Origin: Bacteroidota bacterium
GTDB lineage: Bacteria > Bacteroidota > Bacteroidia > Bacteroidales > JAADJA01
Length of the DNA: 64,000 bases
NCBI GenBank assembly: GCA_020444515.1
Contig: JAHLKX010000002.1
Location: 372,001-436,000, forward strand
Direction: 5' to 3'
This document shows, one piece after another, positions 54,407 through 63,445 of the stretch. Positions within the stretch are counted from its first letter, which is position 1; the number at the start of each line of letters is the position of its first letter. The notes beneath the pieces are model-generated. The model was not told the origin of the DNA and did no database searches. It was given only the letters and a program-made list of their open reading frames with translations. A program made the position numbers and the translations under genes.

Positions 54407-57081
54407 TGAATGGTATCCTTTTTTTCATCCCACAAAATGATAAAGTCCTTCTTTTGTTCTTGATGAGCTTTCTGACTTTTATCTGAAGTTACAGGAGGTT
54501 TTGAAATGGGGGTGATGCTATCTTTTTTGATCTCATCCCAACCGATTGCGAATTGGGAGCCTGCATTATCGGGAGCTATCGCTGACTCCTGATCAATATT
54601 TGATGGTTGATTCTTCGATAACCAATTGAATTCTTTTCGGATAACCTCTTTAAATTCTTCCTTTTCCCGGGATAGATCCGAGGCTATTTTTTTCCTAACT
54701 TCCCGGGTGTCATAACTGATATCAGGGTCATCAGCAGGTCCCTTCATGCTCAGGAAAAGTTTGGTTCGACCATTTTCATCCTCCTGAACAAATATACCTT
54801 CAATTTCTTCTTCTGATTTTTGTTGTTTGTTATTGCTTAACAATTCATCCAGGTATAGCTGCAAGTGATAATCGGTGATGTTATCAAAAGTGTGTTCACC
54901 ATAAAGACTGATATCCATGGTGCTTGAGCGAATTTCCATCTGAGGAATGTAGATAATCCGGTTTTCAATTTTAATATTATTGGTGAGGGTAGAAAACCTG
55001 ACGTGTTCCAGCTCTTCCCTCTTAATATATCTCGACAGGGCATACAAAGGTGTGTATTGGATCAATTCACCATTGTTGATTGTAATCTCGGCAAATGTAA
55101 ATACCGATGCCGGATCTACATATAGCGCTGGTGTAAGGGTTGACTTGTATTGAACATCGGCTGTTACCCTTCCCCGAAGGTGATCACTGGTGAGGTTTTC
55201 CTGGCCAAAATTCCCAAACTCCCTGAATAATTGCTGAATATCCACATCCATAAAACGGGCATCACAATCTATCCGGTAAATTTCTGGATCAGTCCCGTTT
55301 AATAGTCCACTCAGAGCAATATTTCCATCCATGGCTTTCAGGCTACCATTGCGGACATAAAACTTTTGATTGGCCATAGAAAACTTTCCTGTTAATCGTT
55401 GCCCATCAAACTTTCGAAAAGTAAAATGGTCAATGTCTACCTGTAGATCAAAACTGACTTTTGGTGAAAAATTTAATTGATAAGGTGAGTCGGATGTTTG
55501 TGATGAATAGGCCAGCAACTGATCCAGGTTGATGTTTTGGGATTGAATTTCGGCACTTATATAAACCGGTTCTTCTTCCATGAAAGTATATGCCAGGATA
55601 TTTCCAAAGTAGCCATCCATGTTGAAATCACTATTGGAAACCTTTCCGGTAAAGGTATCAATGATCAGATCCTTGTTGCTGAAACGAAAGGACCCGTTAA
55701 ATTCATGAAAGCTTAAGTTGTTATTTTTAAGGGTGAAATCCATATTGGTAAACTTCATATCTCCTGCCGTTCGGCTCGAAATAAAATCATCGACCGTGAA
55801 CTTCCGGAAACTTTTTAACCTGTTGGTAAATTGCATATCCACTTCCAGGTTGCCTGATATGGATTCAAGTTGTGGGATGTTATAAATGTTCAAGAGTTCT
55901 TTAAGGTCCATGTTGGCCGAAAGGTCAGCCTGAACCAGGGGCTGCTGAAAGTTCGAGATTTGGACTTTTCCTGAGACCATGCCACCTCGAATGGTTGCCT
56001 GTATCTGATTCAACTCTGTCGAATAGCTCGCTTCAGTTCTTTGGGGACCATTGTTGAATATTCCTCCGAATGAAACATGATTCAGGTAAAAGCCGCTGGC
56101 CGGATGTGCAATTTTCCCATCCGAAAAATTGAAATTTATGTTTACTTCGGGTAGCAGATCACCCGAAAACGTTCCTTCGATGGTTGCATGAAAGTCGAGG
56201 TTCCCCTGCAATTCATATTCGCTGACTGGGGCCAAATATTCGGGAGGAACCAGTTTGATGAACGATTCAAGGGGGGAGCGATTGGCCGTAATATTTAAAG
56301 ATATACTGCGATTTTTTCCTTCAGTATGGATTTTCCCATTCAGATCAAAGGACATTTCATCTGTCGTTAGATGTGCTTTTTTGATCAATACCACATTTTG
56401 ACTTTCCTGGTTCTCGAGATGAATGATCAATGATAACTCACGGTCAGTAAGCAGGGTGGTTTTGCCCGACCGAATGTGCGTAGAATAAACATCCCCTTCA
56501 AAACCTATATCATGTAAATTGCGTGAAAACTGGCCGGTTAATCTTCCTTGGTGGATAGCAAAAAGATACTCCTGGTCAGAGGGATAATGAATATAGGATA
56601 CTCCGATGTTTTTTAGGATCACGTGTTTCAGATTGATATTAAAATCATTCACTTCATTTCCTTCACGTTTTTTAAAGACATCGAAATTGCGCTGCCCATC
56701 CTGATGTATGATCAGGTTCAGAAATCCATCTTTGAGTATAATACGGTCAATGGAATAGTTTTTTGTAATCAGATCATAAAGGTTGAACAGCGCACTCACC
56801 TCTGAAGCACGGATGAGTGGGGTTTTTTCAGACTGGTCATCCTCTACTGTAGAAACATTGCTGAATTTAACTGATGCATAGGGAAAGTTTTCAAATACAG
56901 AAAAATCAATATCATCGACACTGACCTTCACAGCAATGTGCTGATTCAGCTCATTCACCAGTGATTCTTTAATGTCATTGCCAAAATATTTCGAAACAAT
57001 CCATAATCCACCCACCCCAGCAATTGCAAATACAAGTAGTATAATAAAAAGGCGCAATATTTTTTTAAGGATCTGTCGCAT
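54403..57081 (-). CDS. AsmA-like envelope protein
   Basis: The protein has 892 residues. One N-terminal membrane helix (LRLFIILLVFAIAGVGGLWIVS) precedes a long beta-rich periplasmic chain. Features of the AsmA family are VKVSVDDIDFSVFENFPYASVKFSNVS near the start and ISLYGEHTFDNITDYHLQLYL in the C-terminal part. The end is charged with Lys and Asp. AsmA-like proteins form long grooved structures implicated in moving phospholipids between membranes. Its stop codon overlaps that of the RprY-like gene in a shared CTAG. Confidence 0.88.
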   Translation of the reverse strand: MRQILKKILRLFIILLVFAIAGVGGLWIVSKYFGNDIKESLVNELNQHIAVKVSVDDIDFSVFENFPYASVKFSNVSTVEDDQSEKTPLIRASEVSALFNLYDLITKNYSIDRIILKDGFLNLIIHQDGQRNFDVFKKREGNEVNDFNINLKHVILKNIGVSYIHYPSDQEYLFAIHQGRLTGQFSRNLHDIGFEGDVYSTHIRSGKTTLLTDRELSLIIHLENQESQNVVLIKKAHLTTDEMSFDLNGKIHTEGKNRSISLNITANRSPLESFIKLVPPEYLAPVSEYELQGNLDFHATIEGTFSGDLLPEVNINFNFSDGKIAHPASGFYLNHVSFGGIFNNGPQRTEASYSTELNQIQATIRGGMVSGKVQISNFQQPLVQADLSANMDLKELLNIYNIPQLESISGNLEVDMQFTNRLKSFRKFTVDDFISSRTAGDMKFTNMDFTLKNNNLSFHEFNGSFRFSNKDLIIDTFTGKVSNSDFNMDGYFGNILAYTFMEEEPVYISAEIQSQNINLDQLLAYSSQTSDSPYQLNFSPKVSFDLQVDIDHFTFRKFDGQRLTGKFSMANQKFYVRNGSLKAMDGNIALSGLLNGTDPEIYRIDCDARFMDVDIQQLFREFGNFGQENLTSDHLRGRVTADVQYKSTLTPALYVDPASVFTFAEITINNGELIQYTPLYALSRYIKREELEHVRFSTLTNNIKIENRIIYIPQMEIRSSTMDISLYGEHTFDNITDYHLQLYLDELLSNNKQQKSEEEIEGIFVQEDENGRTKLFLSMKGPADDPDISYDTREVRKKIASDLSREKEEFKEVIRKEFNWLSKNQPSNIDQESAIAPDNAGSQFAIGWDEIKKDSITPISKPPVTSDKSQKAHQEQKKDFIILWDEKKDTIH

Positions 57082-57286
57082 TGTGGATTAAAATTCTCCG
57101 GATAAAGAAACGCCGAAGATCGCTTTTTATTTATTCCTGTAACACAAATTCCGGTGCAGCGAAATTAACCTTTAACAAATGTCAAAGTTGGTCCTGATTC
57201 GGAAACTTATCTTCAACCGAATGTTCATAGGTATGTGATTTGATAAAATATATAACCACTTTATGCTATTTGTGATCCGAATGTAA

Positions 57287-57294
57287 TACCTTTG
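57287..57294 (+). promoter_or_regulatory. Bacteroidota -7 element (TACCTTTG) for the S9 peptidase
   Basis: A perfect TAnnTTTG with a leader of about 30 nt before the ATG at 57331. A TTTG lies at 57269-57272, but the 14-nt spacing is too short for a standard -33 site. Confidence 0.5.
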
Positions 57295-57330
57295 CCGGCT
57301 ATAAATTATTCCAATTAACACATCCCAATT

Positions 57331-59244
57331 ATGAAACGTAATCATTTAATTTTTTTAGTCTCCATGGTAATGGGCGTTAGCCTGATGCTTGGAGGATGTA
57401 ATAATGCAGAGAAAGCTCCTATGAAAGCAAAACAAATCCCCCTTGAGGATTTCTTTAAAAATCCGGAAAAATCATCCTATAAGATCAGTCCTGATGGAAA
57501 TTATTTTTCGTTTATGGCTCCTTATGAAAATCGGATGAATGTTTTTGTTCAGGAAAGGGGTACCCCGGAAGCTGTTCGGCTAACCGATGAAACCGATCGT
57601 GATATTGCCGGATATTTCTGGCCCAATAATAACCAGATCCTCTATCTGAAAGATGATGGCGGAGATGAAAACTACAAGCTTTATGGGGTCAATATTGATG
57701 GTTCCAATTTGGTTTGCTTCACTGACTTTGATGATGTACGGACCATGCTTATCGATGATCTGGAAGACATCCCGAATGAAGTTGTCATCGGCTTGAATAA
57801 GCGGAATCCGCAGGTATTTGATCCGTATCGCCTCAATATTGAGACGGGTGAAATGACCATGCTTGCAGAAAATCCAGGAAACATTCAGGGATGGATGTTT
57901 GATCATGATGGTAAACTCCGCGTTGCTTTTGCCATTGTAGATGGTGTTAATACCAGTTTGCTATACCGCGAAACCGAAGAAGATGAATGGCAGGATGTTT
58001 TAACCACCAGTTTCAAGGAAACAATGTCTCCCTCCTTTTTTACTTTCGATAATAAAAATGTGATCGGATCTTCAAATCTCGGAAGGGATAAGAGTGCCAT
58101 CGTTGAATTTGATATTGCAAATGGTAAAGAAGTAAAAGTGCTCTATGAAAATCCCGACTATGATGTTGAAGGGGTTAATTACTCAAGGAAACGTAAAGTG
58201 CTGACATCAGCCTCCTACACTTCCTGGAAAATGGAGCGTCACTTCTTTGATGATGTTGCACGTGACCTGTTTAACAGGCTTGAACAGGATTTGGGTGGTT
58301 ATGAAATTGCTATTACTGCCAGCAATAAAGAAGAGGATGTATTCATTATCCGCACCTATAGTGACCGTTCACTGGGCTCATACTATATCTATGATCAAAA
58401 TACTGATAAGCTCGAAAAAATTGTGGATGTAAGTCCATGGATTGATGAAAATGAAATGGCCAGTGTAACGCCGATTCAATATCAATCACGCGATGGCCTG
58501 ACCATTCATGGCTACCTGACCCTTCCCAAAGGTTATACCATGGAAACTGCAAAAAAATTACCTGTTGTTGTGAATCCGCATGGTGGCCCATGGTATCGCG
58601 ATGGATGGGGATTTAATCCCGAAATACAATTCCTGGCCAATCGTGGCTATGCTGTTTTGCAGATGAATTTCAGGGGTTCAACCGGCTATGGAAAGGCTTT
58701 CTGGGAAGCCTCCTTCAAAAAATGGGGCCGCGAAATGCAGGACGATATTACTGATGGCACCATGTGGTTGATTGAGCAGGGCATTGCCGATCCTGAGCGA
58801 ATTGCCATTTATGGTGGAAGTTATGGCGGATATGCAACCCTCATGGGATTGGTCAAAGAACCTGATCTGTATGCAGCTGGAGTTGACTATGTTGGTGTTT
58901 CCAATATGTTCACATTCATGCAAACCATACCTCCTTACTGGAAGCCCATGCTCGATATGATGTACGAAATGGTGGGTGACCCGAAGGCTGATAGTTTGAT
59001 GTTGCGCGAAGTTTCACCGGTTTTCCAGGTGGATAAAATTACCTCACCGTTATTCATTGCTCAGGGTGCCAACGATCCAAGGGTCAATAAGGATGAATCA
59101 GACCAAATGGTGGAAGCCATGAAAGAAAGGGGCATTGATGTGGAATACCTGGTGAAGGACAATGAAGGTCATGGTTTCAGGAATGAGGAAAATCGTTTTG
59201 ATTTTTACAGGGCCATGGAAGCTTTCCTGGCAAAACACATTTAA
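57331..59244 (+). CDS. S9 family serine peptidase, lipoprotein
   Basis: The protein has 637 residues. The signal peptide ends in the lipobox LGGC, so the mature protein is lipid-anchored, probably in the outer membrane or periplasm. Residues about 40-375 form a seven-blade propeller-like region; the alpha/beta hydrolase domain follows with VVNPHGGPWYRDGWGFN, nucleophile Ser near 496 in GGSYGGYA, Asp near 579 (GANDPRV) and His near 612 (EGHGFRN). The order matches prolyl-oligopeptidase/acylaminoacyl-peptidase enzymes, which cleave short peptides. It stands alone with its own promoter-like element and a strong terminator. Confidence 0.93.
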   Translation: MKRNHLIFLVSMVMGVSLMLGGCNNAEKAPMKAKQIPLEDFFKNPEKSSYKISPDGNYFSFMAPYENRMNVFVQERGTPEAVRLTDETDRDIAGYFWPNNNQILYLKDDGGDENYKLYGVNIDGSNLVCFTDFDDVRTMLIDDLEDIPNEVVIGLNKRNPQVFDPYRLNIETGEMTMLAENPGNIQGWMFDHDGKLRVAFAIVDGVNTSLLYRETEEDEWQDVLTTSFKETMSPSFFTFDNKNVIGSSNLGRDKSAIVEFDIANGKEVKVLYENPDYDVEGVNYSRKRKVLTSASYTSWKMERHFFDDVARDLFNRLEQDLGGYEIAITASNKEEDVFIIRTYSDRSLGSYYIYDQNTDKLEKIVDVSPWIDENEMASVTPIQYQSRDGLTIHGYLTLPKGYTMETAKKLPVVVNPHGGPWYRDGWGFNPEIQFLANRGYAVLQMNFRGSTGYGKAFWEASFKKWGREMQDDITDGTMWLIEQGIADPERIAIYGGSYGGYATLMGLVKEPDLYAAGVDYVGVSNMFTFMQTIPPYWKPMLDMMYEMVGDPKADSLMLREVSPVFQVDKITSPLFIAQGANDPRVNKDESDQMVEAMKERGIDVEYLVKDNEGHGFRNEENRFDFYRAMEAFLAKHI

Positions 59245-59266
59245 TAGGAATAAAGATCTTTTATCA

Positions 59267-59294
59267 AAAAGCCGGCTTTCGCCGGCTTTTTTTT
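59267..59294 (+). terminator. Bidirectional terminator after the S9 peptidase
   Basis: AAAAGCCGGC (59267-59276) pairs perfectly with GCCGGCTTTT (59281-59290) around TTTC, flanked by A and T runs on both sides. It can serve the S9 gene and the convergent VOC gene. Confidence 0.88.
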
Positions 59295-59715
59295 ATGATT
59301 GTTCTTCAAAATTAACCATCCAGCCCACACCAAATTTATCGATGAACATTCCAAACACGCCTCCCCAAAAAGTTTTTTCGAAAGGCATCAGGATGTGACC
59401 ACCAGCACTTAGTTTTCGAAAATAACGTTCAGCAAGTTGAAGACTTTCAGCAGCAATAGAAATGTAATTCCCATTTCCAAATACGATCTCCTGCCCAGGC
59501 ATGCTGTCAGATGCCATCACAACAGCATGGCCAAAACGAAGGGTTGAATGAAGCACGTGTTGTTTATAATGATCCGGTACATCAACCGGAGACCCTTCAA
59601 ATGGCATGTTCTCTACCTGGCCATTGGTAGCCTCTTTGTAAAATTCCAGTGCTTCCCGGCAATTACCCGGAAAAGTGAGATAAGGATTTAGTTGCGTTTT
59701 TTTCCCCACTGCCAT
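59293..59715 (-). CDS. VOC/PhnB-like family protein
   Basis: The protein has 140 residues. It has the PhnB-like pattern LNPYLTFPGNCREALEFYKEA, HSTLRFGHAVVMASD, ISIAAESLQLAERYFRKLSAGG and FWGGVFGMFIDKFGVGWMVN. The fold is shared with glyoxalase and related metal enzymes, but PhnB members mostly lack full metal ligand sets and their reactions are unknown. It is the last gene of a minus-strand group of five with small gaps. The stop codon abuts the bidirectional terminator. Confidence 0.87.
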   Translation of the reverse strand: MAVGKKTQLNPYLTFPGNCREALEFYKEATNGQVENMPFEGSPVDVPDHYKQHVLHSTLRFGHAVVMASDSMPGQEIVFGNGNYISIAAESLQLAERYFRKLSAGGHILMPFEKTFWGGVFGMFIDKFGVGWMVNFEEQS

Positions 59716-59749
59716 TATGTATGTTTAAAAGATAAAATGTATAACGAAT

Positions 59750-60190
59750 TTAAGGTTTTTCACTTTCTGCAAATTCTTTGAACCGTTTCATCTGTAAATA
59801 GGTTTGCTTTTTGAAAGATCCTGGCATAAAAAAAGCGATGAGTTTCATAAATCCTTTGAAACGAAATTCACTTTCACTCCTCCAGAGGGTTGCTTTTTCA
59901 CCTAACTCTTCAAAAAAATTGACCTGCATATTCCAAACGCCTTTAGCTTCATAGGTACCTGAAAACTCTTCGGGTAAATTTCGCCGTGTAATGGTTTCAA
60001 TCATTTCAACCTCTCTTTGACCCATTTTGTATCTAAGTTTTGTTTGAGCACCCTCACTTCTTGGTTCACCGTTGAGGTGTTTGAAATGGATAAGTTCAGG
60101 TTGCCATTTTGCCATATTATCAGGATTATCAAAAAGCTCAATCACCCTGGAACGGGGTAGATCAATATCAATGGTGGTGCTGTACTTCAT
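59750..60190 (-). CDS. SRPBCC (START/polyketide-cyclase-like) protein
   Basis: The protein has 146 residues. It starts MKYSTTIDIDLPRSRVIELFDNPDNMAKWQP, the hallmark of the SRPBCC ligand-binding fold, and goes on with GTYEAKGVWNMQVNFFEELG and a C-terminal amphipathic helix with basic residues (LQMKRFKEF). Such proteins bind hydrophobic ligands in a deep cavity; this one has no assigned ligand. It lies 34 nt upstream of the VOC gene on the same strand. Confidence 0.85.
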   Translation of the reverse strand: MKYSTTIDIDLPRSRVIELFDNPDNMAKWQPELIHFKHLNGEPRSEGAQTKLRYKMGQREVEMIETITRRNLPEEFSGTYEAKGVWNMQVNFFEELGEKATLWRSESEFRFKGFMKLIAFFMPGSFKKQTYLQMKRFKEFAESEKP

Positions 60191-60307
60191 GGTAAATATA
60201 TTTATTGATTAAACAGTTTCAGTGATCAACACATATCAATGAATCAATTTTATAACTAAATCAGTTTGGTATTTGTTTACATCAGGGTCTATGAAAAAAG
60301 TCATGGA

Positions 60308-60907
60308 TTAATACTGATGCTTGCCGATTTCCCAGCCTTTGTTGGAAAGATATTTACTACCCGATTCAATGGCCCCCTCTTCCATTTCGGTTCCCATGGT
60401 ATCATTCCAGCGATTCAGGTATCCAAACAGGGCAATGACGCCCATCATTTCAACAATCTCTCCTTCGTCCCAGTATTTGCGAAGGTTCTCACGGATAGTG
60501 TCATCCACGGCATTGGGAATGGCCGAGGCTGCCACGGCCAGGTCCAGAGCAGCCCGTTCAGCATCATTGAAAGCGGGATGTGTACGGTATTCCCAAATGT
60601 TTTCAAGCTGTTCCTGTTGGGCACCATACCGCTCTGCTGCACGAATGGTATGGGCCTGGCAATAACGACAGCCAGCTGTAAAACTGGCCATGTAACCAAT
60701 CAGTCGTTTGAGTGCACTGGTTACCCTCCCGTGATTGGCCATTACGGCTTTATTGAGATTGATAAAGGCTTTTCCGATTGCCGGTCGAATTTGCATCGTT
60801 AACACGCTCTTTGGGCAAAATCCGAGCGTTTCATCAAAAAATTTGATTAATTCCTGAATTTCGGGATTTCCTTCTGGAGAAACGGGCCTAACAAGGGGTT
60901 CTTTCAT
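60308..60907 (-). CDS. Carboxymuconolactone decarboxylase/AhpD-like protein
   Basis: The protein has 199 residues. The AhpD redox motif is present as AGCRYCQAH (Cys 80, Cys 83, His 86), with ALKRLIGYMASFT before it and ALDLAVAASAIPNAVDD later. The CxxC suggests a thiol-disulfide or peroxidase-linked role rather than lactone decarboxylation. It starts 12 nt after the MltF-like gene stops, so it is probably in the same transcript. An open frame on the plus strand (60266-60802) is a shadow of this gene. Confidence 0.88.
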   Translation of the reverse strand: MKEPLVRPVSPEGNPEIQELIKFFDETLGFCPKSVLTMQIRPAIGKAFINLNKAVMANHGRVTSALKRLIGYMASFTAGCRYCQAHTIRAAERYGAQQEQLENIWEYRTHPAFNDAERAALDLAVAASAIPNAVDDTIRENLRKYWDEGEIVEMMGVIALFGYLNRWNDTMGTEMEEGAIESGSKYLSNKGWEIGKHQY

Positions 60908-60919
60908 GGAAATGGTAAT

Positions 60920-62395
60920 TTATGGTATAAACATTTTATATTGATTGTAACGTTCAAGAATATCCTGAACATATTGATATGGTTCGCTGCCACGGCAATA
61001 ACCGTATTTAACCACATCATCGTTATAGTACTTTGACTGAGCCTTTTTCAGGATCCAATTTTCCACATGATTGGTCCAGACAACATCTTCATCGTTATAT
61101 TTTCTGGCCAATCGTTGTGCGTCTTCGACATGGTTGGGTCCCACATTGTAGGCTGCCAGTATAAATTTGATTCTTTCAGTTGAATCAGGAATGTCATTGA
61201 ATAATTGTTTTAGTTCCTGAAGATATTTTACACCGGCATCAATATTGTCAATGGGTTTTCGATATTTCTTTGCACCTACCTGTTTGGCAGTAATGGGCAT
61301 AATTTGCATTAAACCTACAGCGCCCGCCCATGACTTTGCATTGGGATCAAACCGGGATTCCTGGTAAATTATCGAAGCCAGCAAGCGATAGTCCCAGTCC
61401 AATATTTGAGCTTTATTTTTGATAATTTCATCATATTTTGAAATTTTTCCTCCAGCCTTTGAAAAATAGTCACTTCCAACTCTTTTCCTGAAATCTTTCC
61501 TGTTTTTGAAGTATTTGTTGTAGATCACATAATAGTCAGACGTTTTACGCATTTTAGCAATCCACTGGTTGACTGACTTAAGGAGCTCTGGAGATGCATT
61601 CCTGACTGCCCAGGCAATGCGCTGGTTAAAACTTACACTGGTCTTGATATCGAGAATATCATAATAGGTGGCATTAATGGCCGCTATATTATAATCGGCT
61701 ATGGTATAATCAATGTCTCCTTCTGCTACCATTTTTATAAGTTCTTCGGTTTCCAGTTCACCTGAAACGATGTCGATATTGATGTCACCACCAATTTCAT
61801 CCATCAGGTTTTGTAAACGGTCGTAATAGGAAGAGTTTTTTCGGACATGTACTGTTTTTCCGATCAAATCCAGCGGATCCCTGATCAATGCTTCTTCAAT
61901 CTGATGTCTTTTCATCTGCCGCCAGTTTGAAGGTTTTCGCTGAACCAATACCTGATGGGTTTTTGTATGATAATCAGTAAACTTGATCTTTTTCTGTCTT
62001 TCCCTGGTTATGGTCAATCCGTATGAAATGAGGTCACCCTCGCCCTTCAATAGCATATCAATGATTTGATTCATATTATCTGCAACCTTAATCTCAAGGT
62101 CCAAATCAAGATATTCAGCCAGTTGATTGAGTAGCTCATATTCGTAGCCCATGGGTTTGCCTCGATAAAGAAAATAGCTGGTTGAACTATAGCTGGTTAT
62201 AGCAATGAGTTTCCCCCTTTCTTTGATTTGTGGGAGATCGATATCAATTTCAGGGTATTGCTTGGAATGTGATGATTCAACTTCAAATGGGGTTCGATCT
62301 CCAACCTGTGAACAACCCCAAACAAAGAAAAGCAATATTAGTAACCGGTTAGATAGAATATGAAAAGTAGAGGTATGTATGTTTCTTTTCCACAT
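60920..62395 (-). CDS. MltF-like membrane-bound lytic transglycosylase
   Basis: From the ATG at 62395 the protein has 491 residues; a longer frame to 62437 is possible but places extra residues before the signal. The lipobox region is LLFFVWGCSQ (Cys 28). Residues about 55-315 are a solute-binding (SBP_bac_3) domain (RGKLIAITSYSSTSYF, GYEYELLNQLAEYLDL). The C-terminal SLT domain has IIYQESRFDPNAKSW with the catalytic Glu near 346, GAVGLMQIMP and ILAAYNVGPNHVEDA. This pairing is that of MltF, which cleaves peptidoglycan and is controlled by its binding domain. Confidence 0.9.
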   Translation of the reverse strand: MWKRNIHTSTFHILSNRLLILLFFVWGCSQVGDRTPFEVESSHSKQYPEIDIDLPQIKERGKLIAITSYSSTSYFLYRGKPMGYEYELLNQLAEYLDLDLEIKVADNMNQIIDMLLKGEGDLISYGLTITRERQKKIKFTDYHTKTHQVLVQRKPSNWRQMKRHQIEEALIRDPLDLIGKTVHVRKNSSYYDRLQNLMDEIGGDINIDIVSGELETEELIKMVAEGDIDYTIADYNIAAINATYYDILDIKTSVSFNQRIAWAVRNASPELLKSVNQWIAKMRKTSDYYVIYNKYFKNRKDFRKRVGSDYFSKAGGKISKYDEIIKNKAQILDWDYRLLASIIYQESRFDPNAKSWAGAVGLMQIMPITAKQVGAKKYRKPIDNIDAGVKYLQELKQLFNDIPDSTERIKFILAAYNVGPNHVEDAQRLARKYNDEDVVWTNHVENWILKKAQSKYYNDDVVKYGYCRGSEPYQYVQDILERYNQYKMFIP

Positions 62396-62515
62396 AAGCG
62401 GTAAAAATATAACCTTATCTCCTATGAACTTGTTCATTTTTGAATTTATTAGAAAGAAAGTACCTGATTCGGAAAAACTGTTTCAGGATTGTACCACATG
62501 CATTAAAAGAAAAAC

Positions 62516-63190
62516 TCAATGATCCCGGATCCAGTCCAGATCAACTGAAGCTTTATCAAAGTCACCTAGATGCATAAAAAGATTCGCCCTCTCAGTTCTG
62601 ATCAAAGCCGATGTATCGTATTTTAGCACCAGCGAATGTAAGGTTTGAATTGCAACATCACACAGAGAGTCTTGTTCAATGCATACTGCTGCATAAACCC
62701 TTGCGAGTTGGAACTGGGCGTAGAAATCCTCCGGATGAATATTCAGGGCCTGCCGGTACTCATGGATGGCCTGCCTGTAATCTTTGCTCCTAAAGCGATA
62801 ATCACCATAAGAAAGCATATACTTAAACCCGAATTCACTGGACCGTATTGAATCGCGCGTGATTTTTTCCTGATCAACCTGAACAGGGGTTTTGGAGGAT
62901 TGCGGAATGAAAATCAATACACCGGCCAGAATGATAAAAAGCAATATCAGTGATACACTCAGTTGTATATAAAGGGCGATCGTTTCCTTTTTGCGTTGCC
63001 GGATCAATTCTAACCGGAGTTCTTTTAAGAATTGTTCATCAGCTTCATGGTAGGCAAGTTTCCGTTTATCAAGTTGGGTTTTATAATTTCTCCTGATATC
63101 CCTGAAAGACTTCCGCTTGCTTAATAAAGCATTATTGTTTTTCAGGCTGATGATCATGGACAATATGCTGCCACCGGCTCCTCCAGACAT
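62516..63190 (-). CDS. Membrane protein with C-terminal TPR-like repeats
   Basis: The protein has 224 residues. The first 70 residues are Lys/Arg-rich with a predicted coiled coil; a single membrane helix lies near 75-97 (LYIQLSVSLILLFIILAGVLIFI), then an outward-facing part with TPR-like helices (FGFKYMLSYGDYRFRSKDYRQAIHEYRQALNIHPEDFYA split as SYGDYRFRSKDYRQAI and YRQALNIHPEDFYAQFQL). It probably acts as a scaffold for other envelope proteins. It precedes the MltF-like gene on the same strand with 120 nt between them; function unknown. Confidence 0.8.
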   Translation of the reverse strand: MSGGAGGSILSMIISLKNNNALLSKRKSFRDIRRNYKTQLDKRKLAYHEADEQFLKELRLELIRQRKKETIALYIQLSVSLILLFIILAGVLIFIPQSSKTPVQVDQEKITRDSIRSSEFGFKYMLSYGDYRFRSKDYRQAIHEYRQALNIHPEDFYAQFQLARVYAAVCIEQDSLCDVAIQTLHSLVLKYDTSALIRTERANLFMHLGDFDKASVDLDWIRDH

Positions 63191-63244
63191 AGGATGGATT
63201 TTAGTTCAAGATGATTCAGTGTAAAAATATTAAAAATCCCTAAA

Positions 63245-63316
63245 TATAAGGTGTTCAGCTTCAGTTTTTAAGTGAACGACATCGCACACTTTTGTAAAAA
63301 TGTGAACACCCTTATA
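63245..63316. promoter_or_regulatory. Inverted repeat with GTGAAC half-sites upstream of the ABC gene
   Basis: TATAAGGTGTTCA (63245-63257) and TGAACACCCTTATA (63303-63316) are inverted copies that differ by one inserted base, separated by 45 nt. Further GTGAAC half-sites lie at 63272-63277 and, reversed, at 63404-63409, where GAACGTTC is itself a palindrome. Confidence 0.55.
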
Positions 63317-63373
63317 TAATGAAAACAACATTCTCTTCGTTTTAAGGCATTGAATATCAAAAGCAAGTTAGCA

Positions 63374-63390
63374 TTGGCATGAAAATCGTT
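63374..63390 (+). promoter_or_regulatory. Possible sigma-54 promoter (TTGGCATGAAAATCGTT)
   Basis: This resembles the -24/-12 consensus TTGGCACGNNNNTTGCW with GG at -24 and G at -12, three mismatches at other positions. It lies 55 nt before the ATG at 63446, with the inverted repeats located further upstream as enhancer sites would be. Confidence 0.35.
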
Positions 63391-63445
63391 TTATTTTCGG
63401 AACGTTCACCAATTTAAATCTGACATAAACAATTAAACTAACGGA

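Noticed and set aside
60266..60802. Plus-strand 178-codon frame opposite the AhpD-like gene
   Set aside because: Antisense shadow; the minus-strand frame has the CxxC-x2-H motif and family pattern.
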